Of a stretch of DNA of 64,000 nucleotides, positions 33,907 through 45,304 are shown piece by piece. Where the stretch lies: contig OY987251.1 of NCBI GenBank assembly GCA_963920765.1, positions 6,388,501-6,452,500 of the forward strand, written 5' to 3'. The notes under the pieces are model-generated. The model had not been told where the DNA came from and ran no database searches. It saw nothing but the letters and a program-made list of their open reading frames with translations. The stretch comes from Ulota crispa (lineage: Eukaryota; Streptophyta; Bryopsida; Orthotrichales; Orthotrichaceae). The first letter of the stretch is position 1, and every line of letters starts with the position of its first letter. The translations under genes were made by a program, and so were the position numbers.

Positions 33907-34925
33907 GCGTGCCACAAATGTAATTACCGATTGAAAACGCTTGGCTACACACTCTGTAACCAGTAGCACTCAGCATGCCTGCACTCCCTATAACTGAAGA
34001 GTGTGGAATATTCCACACCCATAAGTAGCTAAGAGGACATTTGGTTGAATTTGTCAGAGAGTTTATGAAAGAGAGGCTCAGTTTAATGCACATACGTCAA
34101 TATGGGGTCAGTCATGTTAGAAAATTTTATAAAATAATAAAACAATAATAAAACTTTTTTTTTTGTCATGATGAAGTTCATGGATGATACTTGAAGAGAG
34201 GGAAAGGCAGCCTCTCTTCAAGCTACTGAATGATATAGACCAAAACATCCGGTTTGAATTAGTTTCTTTGGAAAATTGGGAGACAATTTCTTTTTTAAGG
34301 TTTCATTTATTGTTCTACTAGTGGACTTGTGCACCTGCCGTTCCAGCGGAAGGCTATCATATTAAAAAATATTCAGTGGGGTAATTTAATTTAAATAAAT
34401 ACAAAATAGACCACCCAACCCCTTGAATTTTTCATTAAAGACGTTCAAATTGAAATAGAAAAATGCTTCCCACCCCTTGAAGAATATTGAACTTCAATTT
34501 CAAAATTATTAAAATATCCAATGTGGTTCAATCCTTTTTTTAAATTCAAATCAATTTGCCTCTTCATCTCCTTTCCCACCTCTTTATATGTGAATTCCAA
34601 ATCCAAGTTGGAAAAAGATTCAATGTGTTCCACCAAAGATGTCCTTTTGCTCACAACGCCCATGTTCATCACTTTAGCCCTTGGCCCTCGGCAAATCACA
34701 AATTTTTTACTTGGCCTCTTGGCTCTCGTCCAATCACAAATTTTTAAATCATACTTTGCTTGCAACTACCCAACTAATAGAGATAGGACTATTCTAGAGA
34801 TAAGACTAAAGATAAACTCTCCACCATTCTAGGGCAGGTGATTTGAGATGCTGGTTTGTGAACTCTCCAGAATGTCAATTTTGAACAGACTTGAAGAGTA
34901 GGCGTAAGTAATCAAAGAATCTACT
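33907..34925. other. No gene seen
   Basis: Open frames on opposite strands at 34445-34832 overlap each other and show no family resemblance. CTACTAGTGGACTTGTGCAC at about 34317 could be a Helitron-like 5' end, but nothing else supports that. Confidence 0.35.
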
Positions 34926-34929
34926 TTAA

Positions 34930-35156
34930 CCCCTAAAGGGCCCTTGGGCTCTAAAGATACGGTACCAAATACAATCTCAACCAATATTCAGAAGTTTGAA
35001 TTAGCTAGAAATTAAGTGTTATAACCATACATATTGAAGGATTGTATGATGGTGGGTGCATAATTTTTTGTGGAAAGCTCTCATAGCAACTCAAATACAT
35101 CAGTATATACGGCGACTGTACATATGACTACAAAGGGCTTTCGGGCCGTTCAGGAG
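34930..35156. mobile_element. TTAA-flanked miniature element, 227 bp
   Basis: TTAA flanks both sides (34926-34929 and 35157-35160). The ends are CCCCTAAAGGGCCC and the inverse of CTCCTGAACGGCCC. The interior differs from the other subfamilies. Confidence 0.8.
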
Positions 35157-35574
35157 TTAACACTATTGTAGGCAGTAAATGTTGCCACTTGGCCTGGCCT
35201 TGACGAGTGACAAAGAGTGCACCACTTCTTTTTGTTGGTTTGTTTTTTTTTATCTCTTTGTTTTTGGGTTTTTTTTTTTTTAAGAGAGAAGTGAATTCAT
35301 TCCCCAATGGATAGAGGATTATTGGCTGGGGTGAACCGACCTTCTTAGATTTGTGTGCTAGATTTTATTTCATAAATAAGAGTGTTTATAATACATGTGA
35401 AGGGACAAATCTTACACTAGTAGAAAACTCCTTCCAAAACAACAGAAAACCAACAGTTTCTTGTTGATTTGGGCACTTGCCCACGCTAATTGACTAATTT
35501 AACAGAATTTTGTAAAAAACTAAATACGTTCTGTTGATTTGGATACCATTATCTAAATCAACAGAAAGTTTGGA

Positions 35575-36160
35575 ATCTTTTGAAGATCTTTTGGGAATAT
35601 TTTGTGAATCTTTAAGAATCTTCAAGAATCTTTTAGGAATCTTTGAGAATCTTTTCATGATTTTTAAGAATATTTAAGAATCTTTTCGAGATTTTAGAAT
35701 CTTTGAGAATCTTTTAGGAATCTTCATGAATCTTTGGAAATCTTTTGGAATCTTTTCAAGTTTTTTTGGAATCTTAGAAAATCTTTGAGAATCTTTGAGA
35801 ATCTTTGAGAATCTTTTTGGAATCTTTGAGAATTTTTTGGAATCTTTGGGAATCTTTTCAAGTTTTTTTAGAATCTTTGAGAGTATTTGAGAACAATTGA
35901 GAATCTTTGAGAATCTTTTTGGAATCTTTAAGAATCTTTTGGAATCTTTTGGAATCTTCTCAAGTTTTTTTGGAATCTTTGAGAATGTTTGAGAACAATT
36001 GAGAATCTTTGAGAATCTTTGAGAATCTTTGGGAATCTTTTGAGAATCTTTTTTGAAATTCAAAAATCTTTGAAAATCTTTGAGAATTTTCAAAAACTTT
36101 TTGGAATCTTTGAGAATCTTTTTAAAATCTTTATGGAATTTGTTAAAGTACTTCAAAATA
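35575..36160. repeat. Degenerate GAATCTTTGA tandem array in CACTA copy 1
   Basis: Dozens of loosely repeated 10- to 15-bp units built on GAATCTTT, GAGAATCTTT and TTTTGGAATC. The corresponding array in copy 2 (about 55785-56180) is about 190 bp shorter, which accounts for the length difference between the two elements. Confidence 0.9.
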
Positions 36161-36589
36161 CTTATAGAAATAGAATCTCTTAGACTGAATTAGAGTCCTT
36201 TAGGAATCTTTTTGTAAGTCATCAAAATACTTTCAAAAAAACTATCACAATAGTTTAGGTTTGTTTTTGAAATCTTTCTAAAATCTTTTTGGACCTCATT
36301 AAATTTTTTTGAAGTTTTAAAAAATAAAAGAAGTTTTAAAAAAAAAATAGAATCTTTTAGAAGTTTGAGTGTACATTGGCTAGTTTTATTTTCATTACAT
36401 TTCACAATTTGGTAAGATTTAAAATCAGCAGCCTTTAAAGTCAATTAAAAACATGACCATAATAACAAAAATCTCAATAGTTTTTTGTTGATCTAGATAC
36501 TTTTGGACACAACTTCACTAATTCAACAAAATTTTATATAAAAAGTACAACATTTCGTTGTTTTAAATACCAAAATTTCTTTACAAACA

Positions 36590-36925
36590 AATATAAATGA
36601 TGCTCCTCAATTCTTTGAAGAAATCATAAATGTCCCTTAAGGATTAAAAGTACCAAAAATATCTTTGTGTTACATGATAACCAAGTGTATAGTTTAATGC
36701 AAATTCTTACAAGAAACCAAAGGTGATTTTTATATTTCAAATAACACAAGGATATATTTAACTTTTCAAATTAGAAGAGTTATTTTATTAATTTTCCAAA
36801 ATAATAGGAGTATAATTGATATTCCTACAAAAAATAAGGACTACTTTTTATGTTTCACATATTTTTGGCGTAAACTTGATATTTTGAAAGACTTAAAGGG
36901 TATTTTTAGTATATTTCCTTCTATT
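36590..36925. mobile_element. Old Mutator-like miniature element nested in CACTA copy 1
   Basis: The left part CTCCTCAATTCTTTGAA and the right part TTGATATTTTGAAAGACTTA, with GGGTATTTTTAGTATATTTCC following, are diverged versions of the arms of the element in RPL18A intron 1. It is present at the same place in CACTA copy 2 (about 56611-56946). Confidence 0.65.
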
Positions 36926-36986
36926 ACTAACCAAATGAATTAAAAAAAAACAATCTTATAAAATATTTTTATAAGCTTTAAAAAAT

Positions 36987-37398
36987 GGGAATTGATATGT
37001 GTACCACACCCTTCGAATTACTATACCACACCATGAGGTAAATTTCAGATTTCTATCATCAAAAAGCTGAATTTGAAAATTTTGAATTCAAATTTGGACT
37101 TAGAGACCATGGTATTGTCTAGAACCATAAAAAAAGTTGCAATTCAACAACCCCCAATGAAAAAGTTTAGTTAGGGAGAAAATTGTTAATTTTACTTTTG
37201 TTTGTAAAAAAAGATAAGCTTTTTCATTGGGTGTTGTTGAATTGCAACTTTTTTTATGGTCCTAGACAATACCATGGTCTCTAAGTCCAAATTTGAATTC
37301 AAAATTCTCAAACTCAAATTTTTGATGGTAGAAATCTAAAATTTACCCCAAGGATGTGGTACAGTAGTTCAAAGGGTGTGGTTCACATATTAATGCCC
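36987..37398. mobile_element. Fold-back element nested in CACTA copy 1, 412 bp
   Basis: The ends are GGGAATTGATATGTGTACCA and the inverse of GGGCATTAATATGTGAACCA. The arms match for about 170 bp (GACCATGGTATTGTCTAG in one arm, its near inverse in the other). The 9-bp flanks TTAAAAAAT and TTACAAAAT differ at one base, pointing to a Mutator-like origin. The same insertion is at 57008-57419 in CACTA copy 2. Confidence 0.9.
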
Positions 37399-38272
37399 TT
37401 ACAAAATATCCAAAACTATTCAAAAATCAATAGAATTTTGATTTTATAATTGCAAGTATTTAATTTTGTAACTTTTCACGACTTCATGTTATTTGAAGCT
37501 ATCAAACTATGGAGGCTATTTTAACAAAATAAGGTTCTTTTTACAAAAAAACTAGCACTAAATAATAATTATTAATGAATCCAACCTTTGCCTGCAACAA
37601 TCCTTATGAGATTTGTGAATTCCAAAAAAAAATTAAAAACAAAATCAAAAGGATGGAAATAAACAATTTATTTAAAATTTCTAAACACCTTCTTTGATTT
37701 TAGCTCATAACTTTTGATAAAAAGATGGAAATCCAAAAAAAGTTGTTGGAGGTGAAAGAAAAACACATTTACCAACTTTTTTTAGTTCTAAGCTTTTTGA
37801 AAAAAGTCCTTTAATGGGCGGAAATAGCCTACAAAGTCTACTGGATTACTAAAGACATGAACATTTAATGTACAAATAGAATTAAGATACTAATGTATGC
37901 ATGTGCATTTGCACATTTTCTAGTGGTTTTGAGAATGTGTTAAGGTTGTGGAGTGTGAGAGGAGAGGTGGAGGGTTCAAACCTCGTTGTCGGCAGCTGCC
38001 CGGGAGTTCGGGCAGCTGCCCATCCCCCTAAAAAGTTCACATTTTTGTAAAATAATAACAAATTCTATGAAAAAAAATTTAAAAATGAAAAGAAATAGAA
38101 TTGAACAACATAAAATTCGTAGTAGAAATCAACAACAAATTTACAGAAAACTGTAAGTAATCAACAGAAAATCAATAGAAAAGTACCCAAATCAACTTGA
38201 CCAAATTCACAGAAAAAATCAACAGTTTTTGGTTGAAATTCTGTTGATTTTGTGCTAAATTTTCTACTAGGG

Positions 38273-40480
38273 TTAGCTCACTTCACGTGGCTCACTTAGT
38301 AGTGCCTACATAATAAAGCTTTGGGGTTTTGGTGCTACAAAAGTGGAACAATGCCTTGAGAATTGGGTGTAACAAAAACAAGAATCGAAGTTGAGAGCCT
38401 AAATCCAAGAACTATTTTAAACAATACCTAGTTAGTTTGCGTAATACGATTTATCATTTTTTTACTATTTTTATTATTTCTTCTTACCTTCTCTAAAGAA
38501 AACAAGTTGGAATTTAGTATTGAACCAAGACTCGTAGAGGTGAGATGTGGGATGTGGTGTGAACCAACCCTTAGCACCCAAATGCTTCTGAGAAAACGAT
38601 TGAGATTTTCTCACTTATTGAGCAAAATCCATGGCTATTGGGGGAATTCACCAAAGCAATAAGGATTGAGACCATGAGACCAAACCCGAGAAGAAGTAGT
38701 GGCTAGTTCAAAGCTAGCCAATTAAAATGAGGTAAAGTAGTTTGCAATTTATAAACATTGGCTGAAAAATTAGTTAAAATTATTTTAAAAACTTATTCAT
38801 AGTATGAAAAAGAGAAAATAACCAAAATAGTTCTTTCATAAATTGGTTTAATTTGAGAATTGAAAGAAATTAACCAAAAAAGCTAAAAAATTTCTTAGAT
38901 GCTAATTGATGATTGTAATTTATTTTTTTATTTTTTTAAATTTCCATTGCCCTTTAAGCACAAACCCCTATCAATCACTACAAAGCCACTGATGAATATT
39001 ACAATAGTTGTTTAGCTGCATAAATTTTCAACTCATACCTTGCAAAATCAAACAAACTAAACTTATTTTATCATGACCAATATTTGTTTATTATGACCAA
39101 AATAACTTAGGAACCTTGTACGTTGATCATGTAAGTTTATATACAGGAAGTTTCTATACACAAAATTAGTCAAATAAAGATAAGGCTTTAGGCCATTTTA
39201 ATGTAGGAATTTCTGGAAGCAACTAAGCCCATTTGCTATAAGAAAAAGTAAAAATAAACACACAAATTATACCAAAAATAGCAGTATTCTACAATAGTTA
39301 TCAATAGATCTAGATTCTAGGTAGCTAATTAGATTCTTTGTCATGTCAAAATTGAATTTTCTTAATTGAACTCCACCATTTAGACTCTATCAGGTTACAA
39401 AAGAGCCAAAGATTAATTTAAGCAATACTTGAACTTTCATGCAAATTTTTAGTGAAATTGGATTCCTAAACCTAACTGTTGGAGCAAAGTTAGGAGCAAA
39501 GTTAGGTTCTGAAACTCTTCAAAAAGTGTCACCATGTAGGTATTTTTAAGTGACGACGAACTTAAAACTCTTCATAAAATCATGAATTATGAATTTCAAT
39601 AAAAATGAACCATTCCGTGTAAAGCGAAGTAAAAATTTGAATTGAGGAGGCTTTAGCCCATTTTTAAAAAACATTACAATACATCTTTCCCATAGATAAT
39701 TTAGTGAAGTAAAAAGACAGAATACTTCAAAAAGGATCATCCTTTTTTTTTGAAACCAAGGTTTATTTAATGTGATTCTCATAGAGTTTCATTTGTATTA
39801 AATCTCAGTTGTTGATTCTTAGAAGCAATTCATTCTACTTCCCATGTATCAACTTTGTAAATTCCATCTTAACCCAAGATCCGAGCTTCATTGGGTTATT
39901 AATTGGGCAAAAAGGAGTACCAAAGAAAATCATTAATGTTTTATGCAAAAATAAATTGGTGAGACGTGGGTTGAAATTTGGGTTTTGCAAAATGTTCAAC
40001 CCAAACCTTAAGTGAAGGCCTATCTTCTTTTAGCACCAAAAGTTTCAAAAAATATTGCCATGTAAGCAACCTAGATGTAGGACTTGGACATAGTGAGAAG
40101 CACCAAGTCCAAACCTATGGCTCCACACCAATCAAGAGATGTTCACACTATGTTCCACATCCCAAGCTCCATTGAAATTTGAGAATCTTCTAATAGGTGT
40201 AGAGCCAAAAGTTAAGACTTGACACTTCACACTACGTCCCAAATCCCACATCTCAATTGCTTACTTGGGAACACTTTTTGGAAGTTTTGGCTCCAAAGAA
40301 AGTGCCACTTCACTTAAGGTTTGAGACTTTGAGTCAAATATTTTGCTAGATTCAACTTTCAACCTAACCACCAATCTATTTATATAATAGATCTGCCTTT
40401 GTTAATTATAAACCTGGTTTATGTTTTATCTGTCCGTCTAACTGGGGTACGTGTCACTCCATCAATGTCCGGGCTTTTTA
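38273..40480. other. No gene seen
   Basis: AT-rich, with only short open frames. Words related to GTGGGATGTGGTGTGAACC (about 38545) and TTCACACTATGTTCCACATC (about 40145) recur through 42.4 kb and may mark an old repeat family. Confidence 0.4.
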
Positions 40481-41300
40481 TATTATAAACTTAGTGCATA
40501 TTGATGGTAGTAATGCAAAACCAATTGCATAGGTTGGGTTTTTTTTATAATAAACTTGGTGTTTGCGTGCCAAATTGGTTGAGGGTAAAAATGGGTAAAT
40601 AATAGCGTAAGTAAAAAATGGCATGTGTAAAAAAAATGTGTGGGTAATAAACAAAAAATATATAAAAAAATTCCGTGAATGATTACTATGTGGGTAAAAC
40701 TCAAGGGATAAATTTTTTGTGTAAGCAAACAACACATTATATTTTTATGCGTATATGTAATAGATTAGGTTGTTTGTTGGTTTGTATTAGTTGCAATATA
40801 ATGGAAACTTATGGGTAAAAAAACTTGCTTATGGAAAAACTTGCTGCATGGGTAAAAATTTGCATGAGTAAAAAATGACATGTGTAAAAAAATTGTTTGG
40901 GTAAAAAAAACAATTGCTTGAATGATTACTATGTGGGCAAAAAAATTGTGTAGATACAAAATAAATAACATTTTTATGCGTGAGAGAATAGTGATGCTCC
41001 ATTTATTGTGTGGGTAAAAATCTCTTTGGGTACAAAACAAAAAATGCTTTAATGCAAGGGAATGTTTGTTAAACAAAAGTAAATATTTTACAGCATGGGT
41101 AAAGTTTGAAATTGGATTGCATTGATAAAAAATAAGAATTGTTTTCTTGCGGGAGAAGTGTTTTGCATAGTTGGGCTTGAAATGATTTTGCATCCCATTG
41201 GACCAACAGGTGCCTATGACTTTTATCAAACATTCAAAATATATTGTGGTGAGATTCATTTACTTATTCATACATCTAGTGTCAAAAGGCCTTCAAGGAC
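40481..41300. repeat. GTGGGTAAAAA-rich repeat, inverted relative of 46925-47420
   Basis: GGGTAAAAA recurs roughly every 30-60 bp. The end near 41095-41210 (GGGTAAAGTTTGAAATTGGA, then TGATTTTGCATCCCATTGG) is the inverse of 46970-47060. Regularly spaced short motifs near one end recall transposase-binding subterminal repeats. No terminal repeat was found, so the type is open. Confidence 0.6.
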
Positions 41301-42219
41301 AGGTGTGAGCATTTAATGGACTATTTTCAAAAAGTGTGTCCATACGACACACATGTCATCCTAGTATTTTGCATAAAATACTCATGTATTTCTGTAGTAA
41401 TTTTTTTACCCTAAGAAAACTAAGATCTAGTGTTGCAATGGGACTTGCAAAAACGGGATGTGGAACGCAAGATGCAATGTGAACCGCCCCTCCAATTCTT
41501 GGAAATCAGTGGGATGTGGGACCTGGGACATAATGTGAACCGCCCTTCAATTTTTAATCTCTTAGAGAATTTTCAATGCAGCACGGGCACTTGGAATTTG
41601 GAGTGGCACTATTTAATTATTCTATATTAGGCATGTTTTGCCGTGTTGTTTGTCCTTTAGCTATTTTTTCAATGGCATTAGTTTGTTTGTCCAATTTCCA
41701 ATACCATATGTCATTTTATTTGTTTGACAAGTTTTTGTATATGCTTCCAATGATAGTAATCTCATTTTCTAATTATACACTAGTTAAAATATAGCAGTGT
41801 TCTTGCCGTCTCAGGCCCCACCCAAGTGCCCGTGCTACATTGATGATGCCCTTAGTCAAGGCTAGGCCACACCAAACAAAACCAACATCTCAAACAAGCA
41901 TCTCGTAAAAAAAAGTGGCAGCTTTTACTTTTGTGTGTAGAAGTATATTGTTTAATTTTTTGCACCCACTTTTAGGGTTTATTCAAAATAGGCATTTTTG
42001 AGATTTCAAAAATTGGCATCTCATACTTCTTGCCTTAGAATGGTGGAGATGTTATCTTTAAAAGAACAATAGATGAAACCTTCAAAAAGTGATTGTCTCC
42101 TAATTTTCCAAAAATACAAATTGCTTCTTCATCTGTTTTCAAACTAGCTGTCTTGGCATGTGTGACCCCGGCATTACTCAAATCTTCAGAATGCCATGAG
42201 ACCTGAGACTTGATACCTG

Positions 42220-42385
42220 AGACTTGGGATTGGTAACTTGGGACTTGGGGTTGGAAACTTGGGACTTGGGTTTGGAAACTTGGGACTTGGGTTTGGAAAC
42301 TTGGGACTTGGGTTTGGAAACTTGGGACTTGGGTTTGGAAACTTGGGACTTGGGTTTGGAAACTTGGGACTTGGGATCTAATACC
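42220..42385. repeat. Minisatellite, 21-bp unit, about 7 copies
   Basis: The unit ACTTGGGACTTGGGTTTGGA plus A is repeated about seven times. Because 21 is a multiple of 3, it creates a minus-strand frame of SFQTQVP heptads at 42035-42418, which I do not regard as a gene. Confidence 0.92.
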
Positions 42386-42419
42386 TGAGACTTGGGACTT
42401 GGTGCAAACCACCCCCATA

Positions 42420-43134
42420 GTTACGACAGAATTCCCACGCGAAGAAACAGAAAGTGATCAGAATCACCACAGCGCATTCATCCGATCCCAGGCCCAATCT
42501 CAAGCAAAGCCAAAAGCAAATGTACTGACACACACACGAGCAAGGTACACAACACACCGCTGGAGCCCCAGAATCATGTCAGTTTCTCGGTGAGTGAGAG
42601 CGTTTTTCGTGTTGCAGCACCCAATGCCAATTGGGTGTCGACGTTCTTGGCGCCACTCTGCAATCTGACCACTCCTTGATCTATGAATCCATCCATCAAG
42701 GCTCTCACGCCTGTCCACGCGCGTCTGCGTTACTTCATTCTCACAGCATTTGGGGTTCTCCCAAATTCCAGCCTTTTGCCAAAACTTGTTCGTGTTTTGG
42801 ACATTGCTACAGCGATGCCCTGTTGACAATCACCGTAATCGTGAAAAATTTGTTCGAACAGCTGTAGGCGTACAAGTAACTTGATTCCCTTTCCTTACAT
42901 TTTGCTTATTCAGAAGTGGGTGTTGTTAGTCTTGGCTTCATCGCCTGGTTTTTTCCACTTTTAGGGTTTGCAAGGGGGAATTAGGGTTTGCTTTTTGTAT
43001 CTAGCCACGAGAGATTACAGCGCCGAACCAACTTGTGGAAAAATGAAGGAAGACGACAAGTGCGTTGGTGCAATTGCTTTAGGTTAAAGTTTTAGGTTTT
43101 GTTTGCATTGAGCGTGGATCGTCTGCTTGCAAGC
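42420..43134 (+). promoter_or_regulatory. Upstream and leader region of the RIN13-like gene
   Basis: GC content rises compared with neighbouring DNA and TTAGGGTTT or AGGGTTTGC words occur at about 42963-42990, shortly before the start codon at 43135. A leader exon and intron may be present, but I cannot fix their borders. No clear TATA box. Confidence 0.4.
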
Positions 43135-45304
43135 ATGGTTCAGGAACCGATTTATCTCGATCTGAGTAGTAGTAGTAGTAGTAGTTCAGATGAGGACGAT
43201 GAAGACCATATCCGCAACCGTAACAGATCTACAGCACTCTTGTATTTAGCAGAGGTAACCCTAGATTCGAAGTTTTCTTTTTTGTTATCCCTTTTTTGAG
43301 AATTCAATATCGTTTTGTCTGTTGTTGTTCTTACCATGTGATTTTTCGTTTATGCATAGGTTTTCCATATGGATATGGACGAGGACGATGTTAAAATAAT
43401 TGACAAACCTCCAAGTAATAATGGGACAGTGAAAAGGCTGAAGAAGTCAAGAGTGGGTCGAGCTAAACTCGATGACGATGATTGTTGTATTTTGGACACC
43501 GACCCGGGCGCTGCAACAGATGCAGCATCTGATGTTTTGTCACCTCTCAATTCAGATGAGTTGGTCATGACTGGAGAGAAAGGACCTGTAAGTACGCGTA
43601 ACCCATGCAATAACATTGACAACTTTTTGTGTGTGTTTCTGATTTTGCTGGGTCACTTTTATTGTAAGCTTTTTTAGTTTGAGATAAAAGCCGTGGTTTT
43701 GCTGCTGTGCAGGTGGCGTGTAGGGATTTTCCACATGCGAGGTATCTTTGTGTACACTTTCCATTCAAGAGCACTCTTCATTCCAAGTTCTGTGCACAGG
43801 TGGGTGTGAGCTTTGTCACTTTTATAGACAAAATCATCTCCATTGAATGTCTTTCTAGGGTTTTCTTTTGTTCCAATTTTACCATGCTTTTGGTTGTGAC
43901 TCCCTCTTTGAGCAAACTTATGCATACTGGTGATTGTTTACGCAATTGGAACTGATTGATGGATGGGCTTGATTTTGCAGTGTCATTGTTACGTCTGCGA
44001 TTCCTTAGCTCCGTGTTCTCTGTGGGGCGAGGGGAATAATCCCAACGATCACTGCCACGCTTCCGAAGAGCCTCGCTGGAAAAGCCTTCGAAAGATTGCC
44101 AAGTATGGTTCTGTTACTTCGTTTGCAGTCCCTTCAACTGGAGCAGCAGCAGCAGCAGGTACATCAATGGTTGGTTCAACTCATAAGTCCAGTTTGTTTT
44201 GGGTTGTTCAAATCAAAGAGCTTTGGTTTTTTTCTCACTGTTTTGGCTATTCTAATCTGAAGACGCTGAAAGTTCTGGTATATCTGTCTAATCGAGAGTG
44301 CGGATCTAACAGGGGAAAGCAGACTCGTTCAAACAGCTCGGATACAGACATTTCCTTCATGCACACCACCATCCATCACTCTTGTACCACCCCCAAGCGT
44401 GAATCCCACAGGAGGTTTGGTACTCCCACGCGTGGCAACAACCGTCAAGAGAGACCCTTTGGTCATTCAGCTGAAGGGCAAAGGTCGAGGCAGAGCTTCG
44501 CAACAACAACCTCCGCAACAACAACAACAACAACAACAACTGGCAATGCGAAATGCTCGACAGCTTGGAGTGCGTCGTAAAGTCCCCTTGCCAAAATCTG
44601 CTCCAAGATCTACACGTCCACCACCTTCTGGACGAGCAGCAGCAGCAGCAGACAAATCTCCAGTCATCACTCCAAACCCTAATTCTAGCCTTCGAAGTGG
44701 AGTTGCTACTACAACTCCACCTGCTCCCAACCCTAATCCTAGACATGGAAGACCCACCGTCCTTTCAACTGCAACTCCACCTCCACCTGCTCCTAACCCT
44801 AATCCCAGACATGGTAGACCCACCGCCCCTTCAACTGCAACTCCTCACCGTCGATCAACGCGGAGTGCGAACACCCTTGTTGTAAACAGATTAAGAGAGG
44901 CTATTGCTGACAGTAAAACGCGAGCAGCAATGGCAGAACCAACTGAACCTTTACTGCCATCACTAAATACTAGTTCAGCTCCAACTCCATCTCCTCCGAG
45001 GTATGACTCTGCCAGCTCCTTAAGAGACCAGCCGGAGGACCACCAGCCTGGTGGTGTAGCTCAAGGCTCTAGAACTGCTGCAGTGGAGAATGCTGCTGCT
45101 ACGTCTGGTCATGAGTTTGGAACTGTTGATATTGTGGCTGGCCCAATCGAGGGGTGGGAGATGTATGCCGCAACAGCCGCAGATTTTGACGACCTCGCGG
45201 CTGCGGCAGCAAGTCCTGAGCATGTGCCCAGTTCTCTCCACGACGTGATTCGACAAATGGCAGCTGATGACTACTTGTGGGAGCCGCCGTATCGTTGGCA
45301 ATAA
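43135..45304 (+). CDS. RPM1-interacting protein 13 (RIN13)-like protein; five exons
   Basis: Exons are 43135-43254, 43360-43587, 43713-43799, 43981-44158 and 44313-45304, all GT-AG and in phase, giving 534 residues. Exons 3-4 encode the recognisable domain: VACRDFPHARYLCVHFPF, then KFCAQCHCYVCDSLAPC, LWG and DHCHASEEPRWKSLRK. This cysteine- and histidine-rich block is shared with plant RIN13-type proteins. The N terminus has an IYLDL-S8-DEDDED tract, and exon 2 has DDVKIID and DDDDCCILDTDP; these hydrophobic-acidic words resemble SUMO-interacting motifs. Exon 5 is low complexity: Q8, poly-alanine, and a proline-rich segment with PNPNPRHGRPT twice. The C-terminal 60 residues are acidic and end LWEPPYRWQ. 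RIN13 was described as an interactor of the resistance protein RPM1; the biochemical role here is not known. The exon 4-5 join is the least certain. Confidence 0.88.

Larger units (their letters stand above)
35415..38272. mobile_element. Non-autonomous CACTA element, copy 1 (2858 bp)
   Basis: The left end is CACTAGTAGAAAACTCC. The right end is TTTTCTACTAGGG, the expected inverse with one changed base. TTA flanks both sides (35412-35414 and 38273-38275). CACTAGTAGAAAA-type ends with a 3-bp duplication define CACTA (En/Spm) elements. Subterminal words such as ATCAACAGAA and its inverse occur at both ends. No transposase is present; open frames of the KDSQRFSKIL type are translations of the internal repeat. 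Two other elements are nested inside. The copy at 55630 is nearly identical. Confidence 0.95.

Noticed and set aside
33598..34093. Overlapping minus-strand frames with SVSVGQRR and ASVSVSWR repeats
   Set aside because: They arise from the 10-bp minisatellite and read through in more than one frame.
35674..36156. 160-codon KDSQRFSKIL-type open frame on the minus strand
   Set aside because: It is a translation of the degenerate AATCTTT array inside the CACTA element. The equivalent array in copy 2 has only short fragments.
37968..37990. GGTTCAAACC resembling a tRNA or SINE B box
   Set aside because: No A box at proper spacing and no cloverleaf; kept only as a remark under findings.
42035..42418. 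127-codon frame with SFQTQVP heptads
   Set aside because: Direct product of a 21-bp minisatellite; no other coding feature.
44357..44823. Minus-strand open frames opposite exon 5 of the RIN13-like gene
   Set aside because: They are shadows of CAA-, GCA- and CCT-rich coding sequence on the plus strand.
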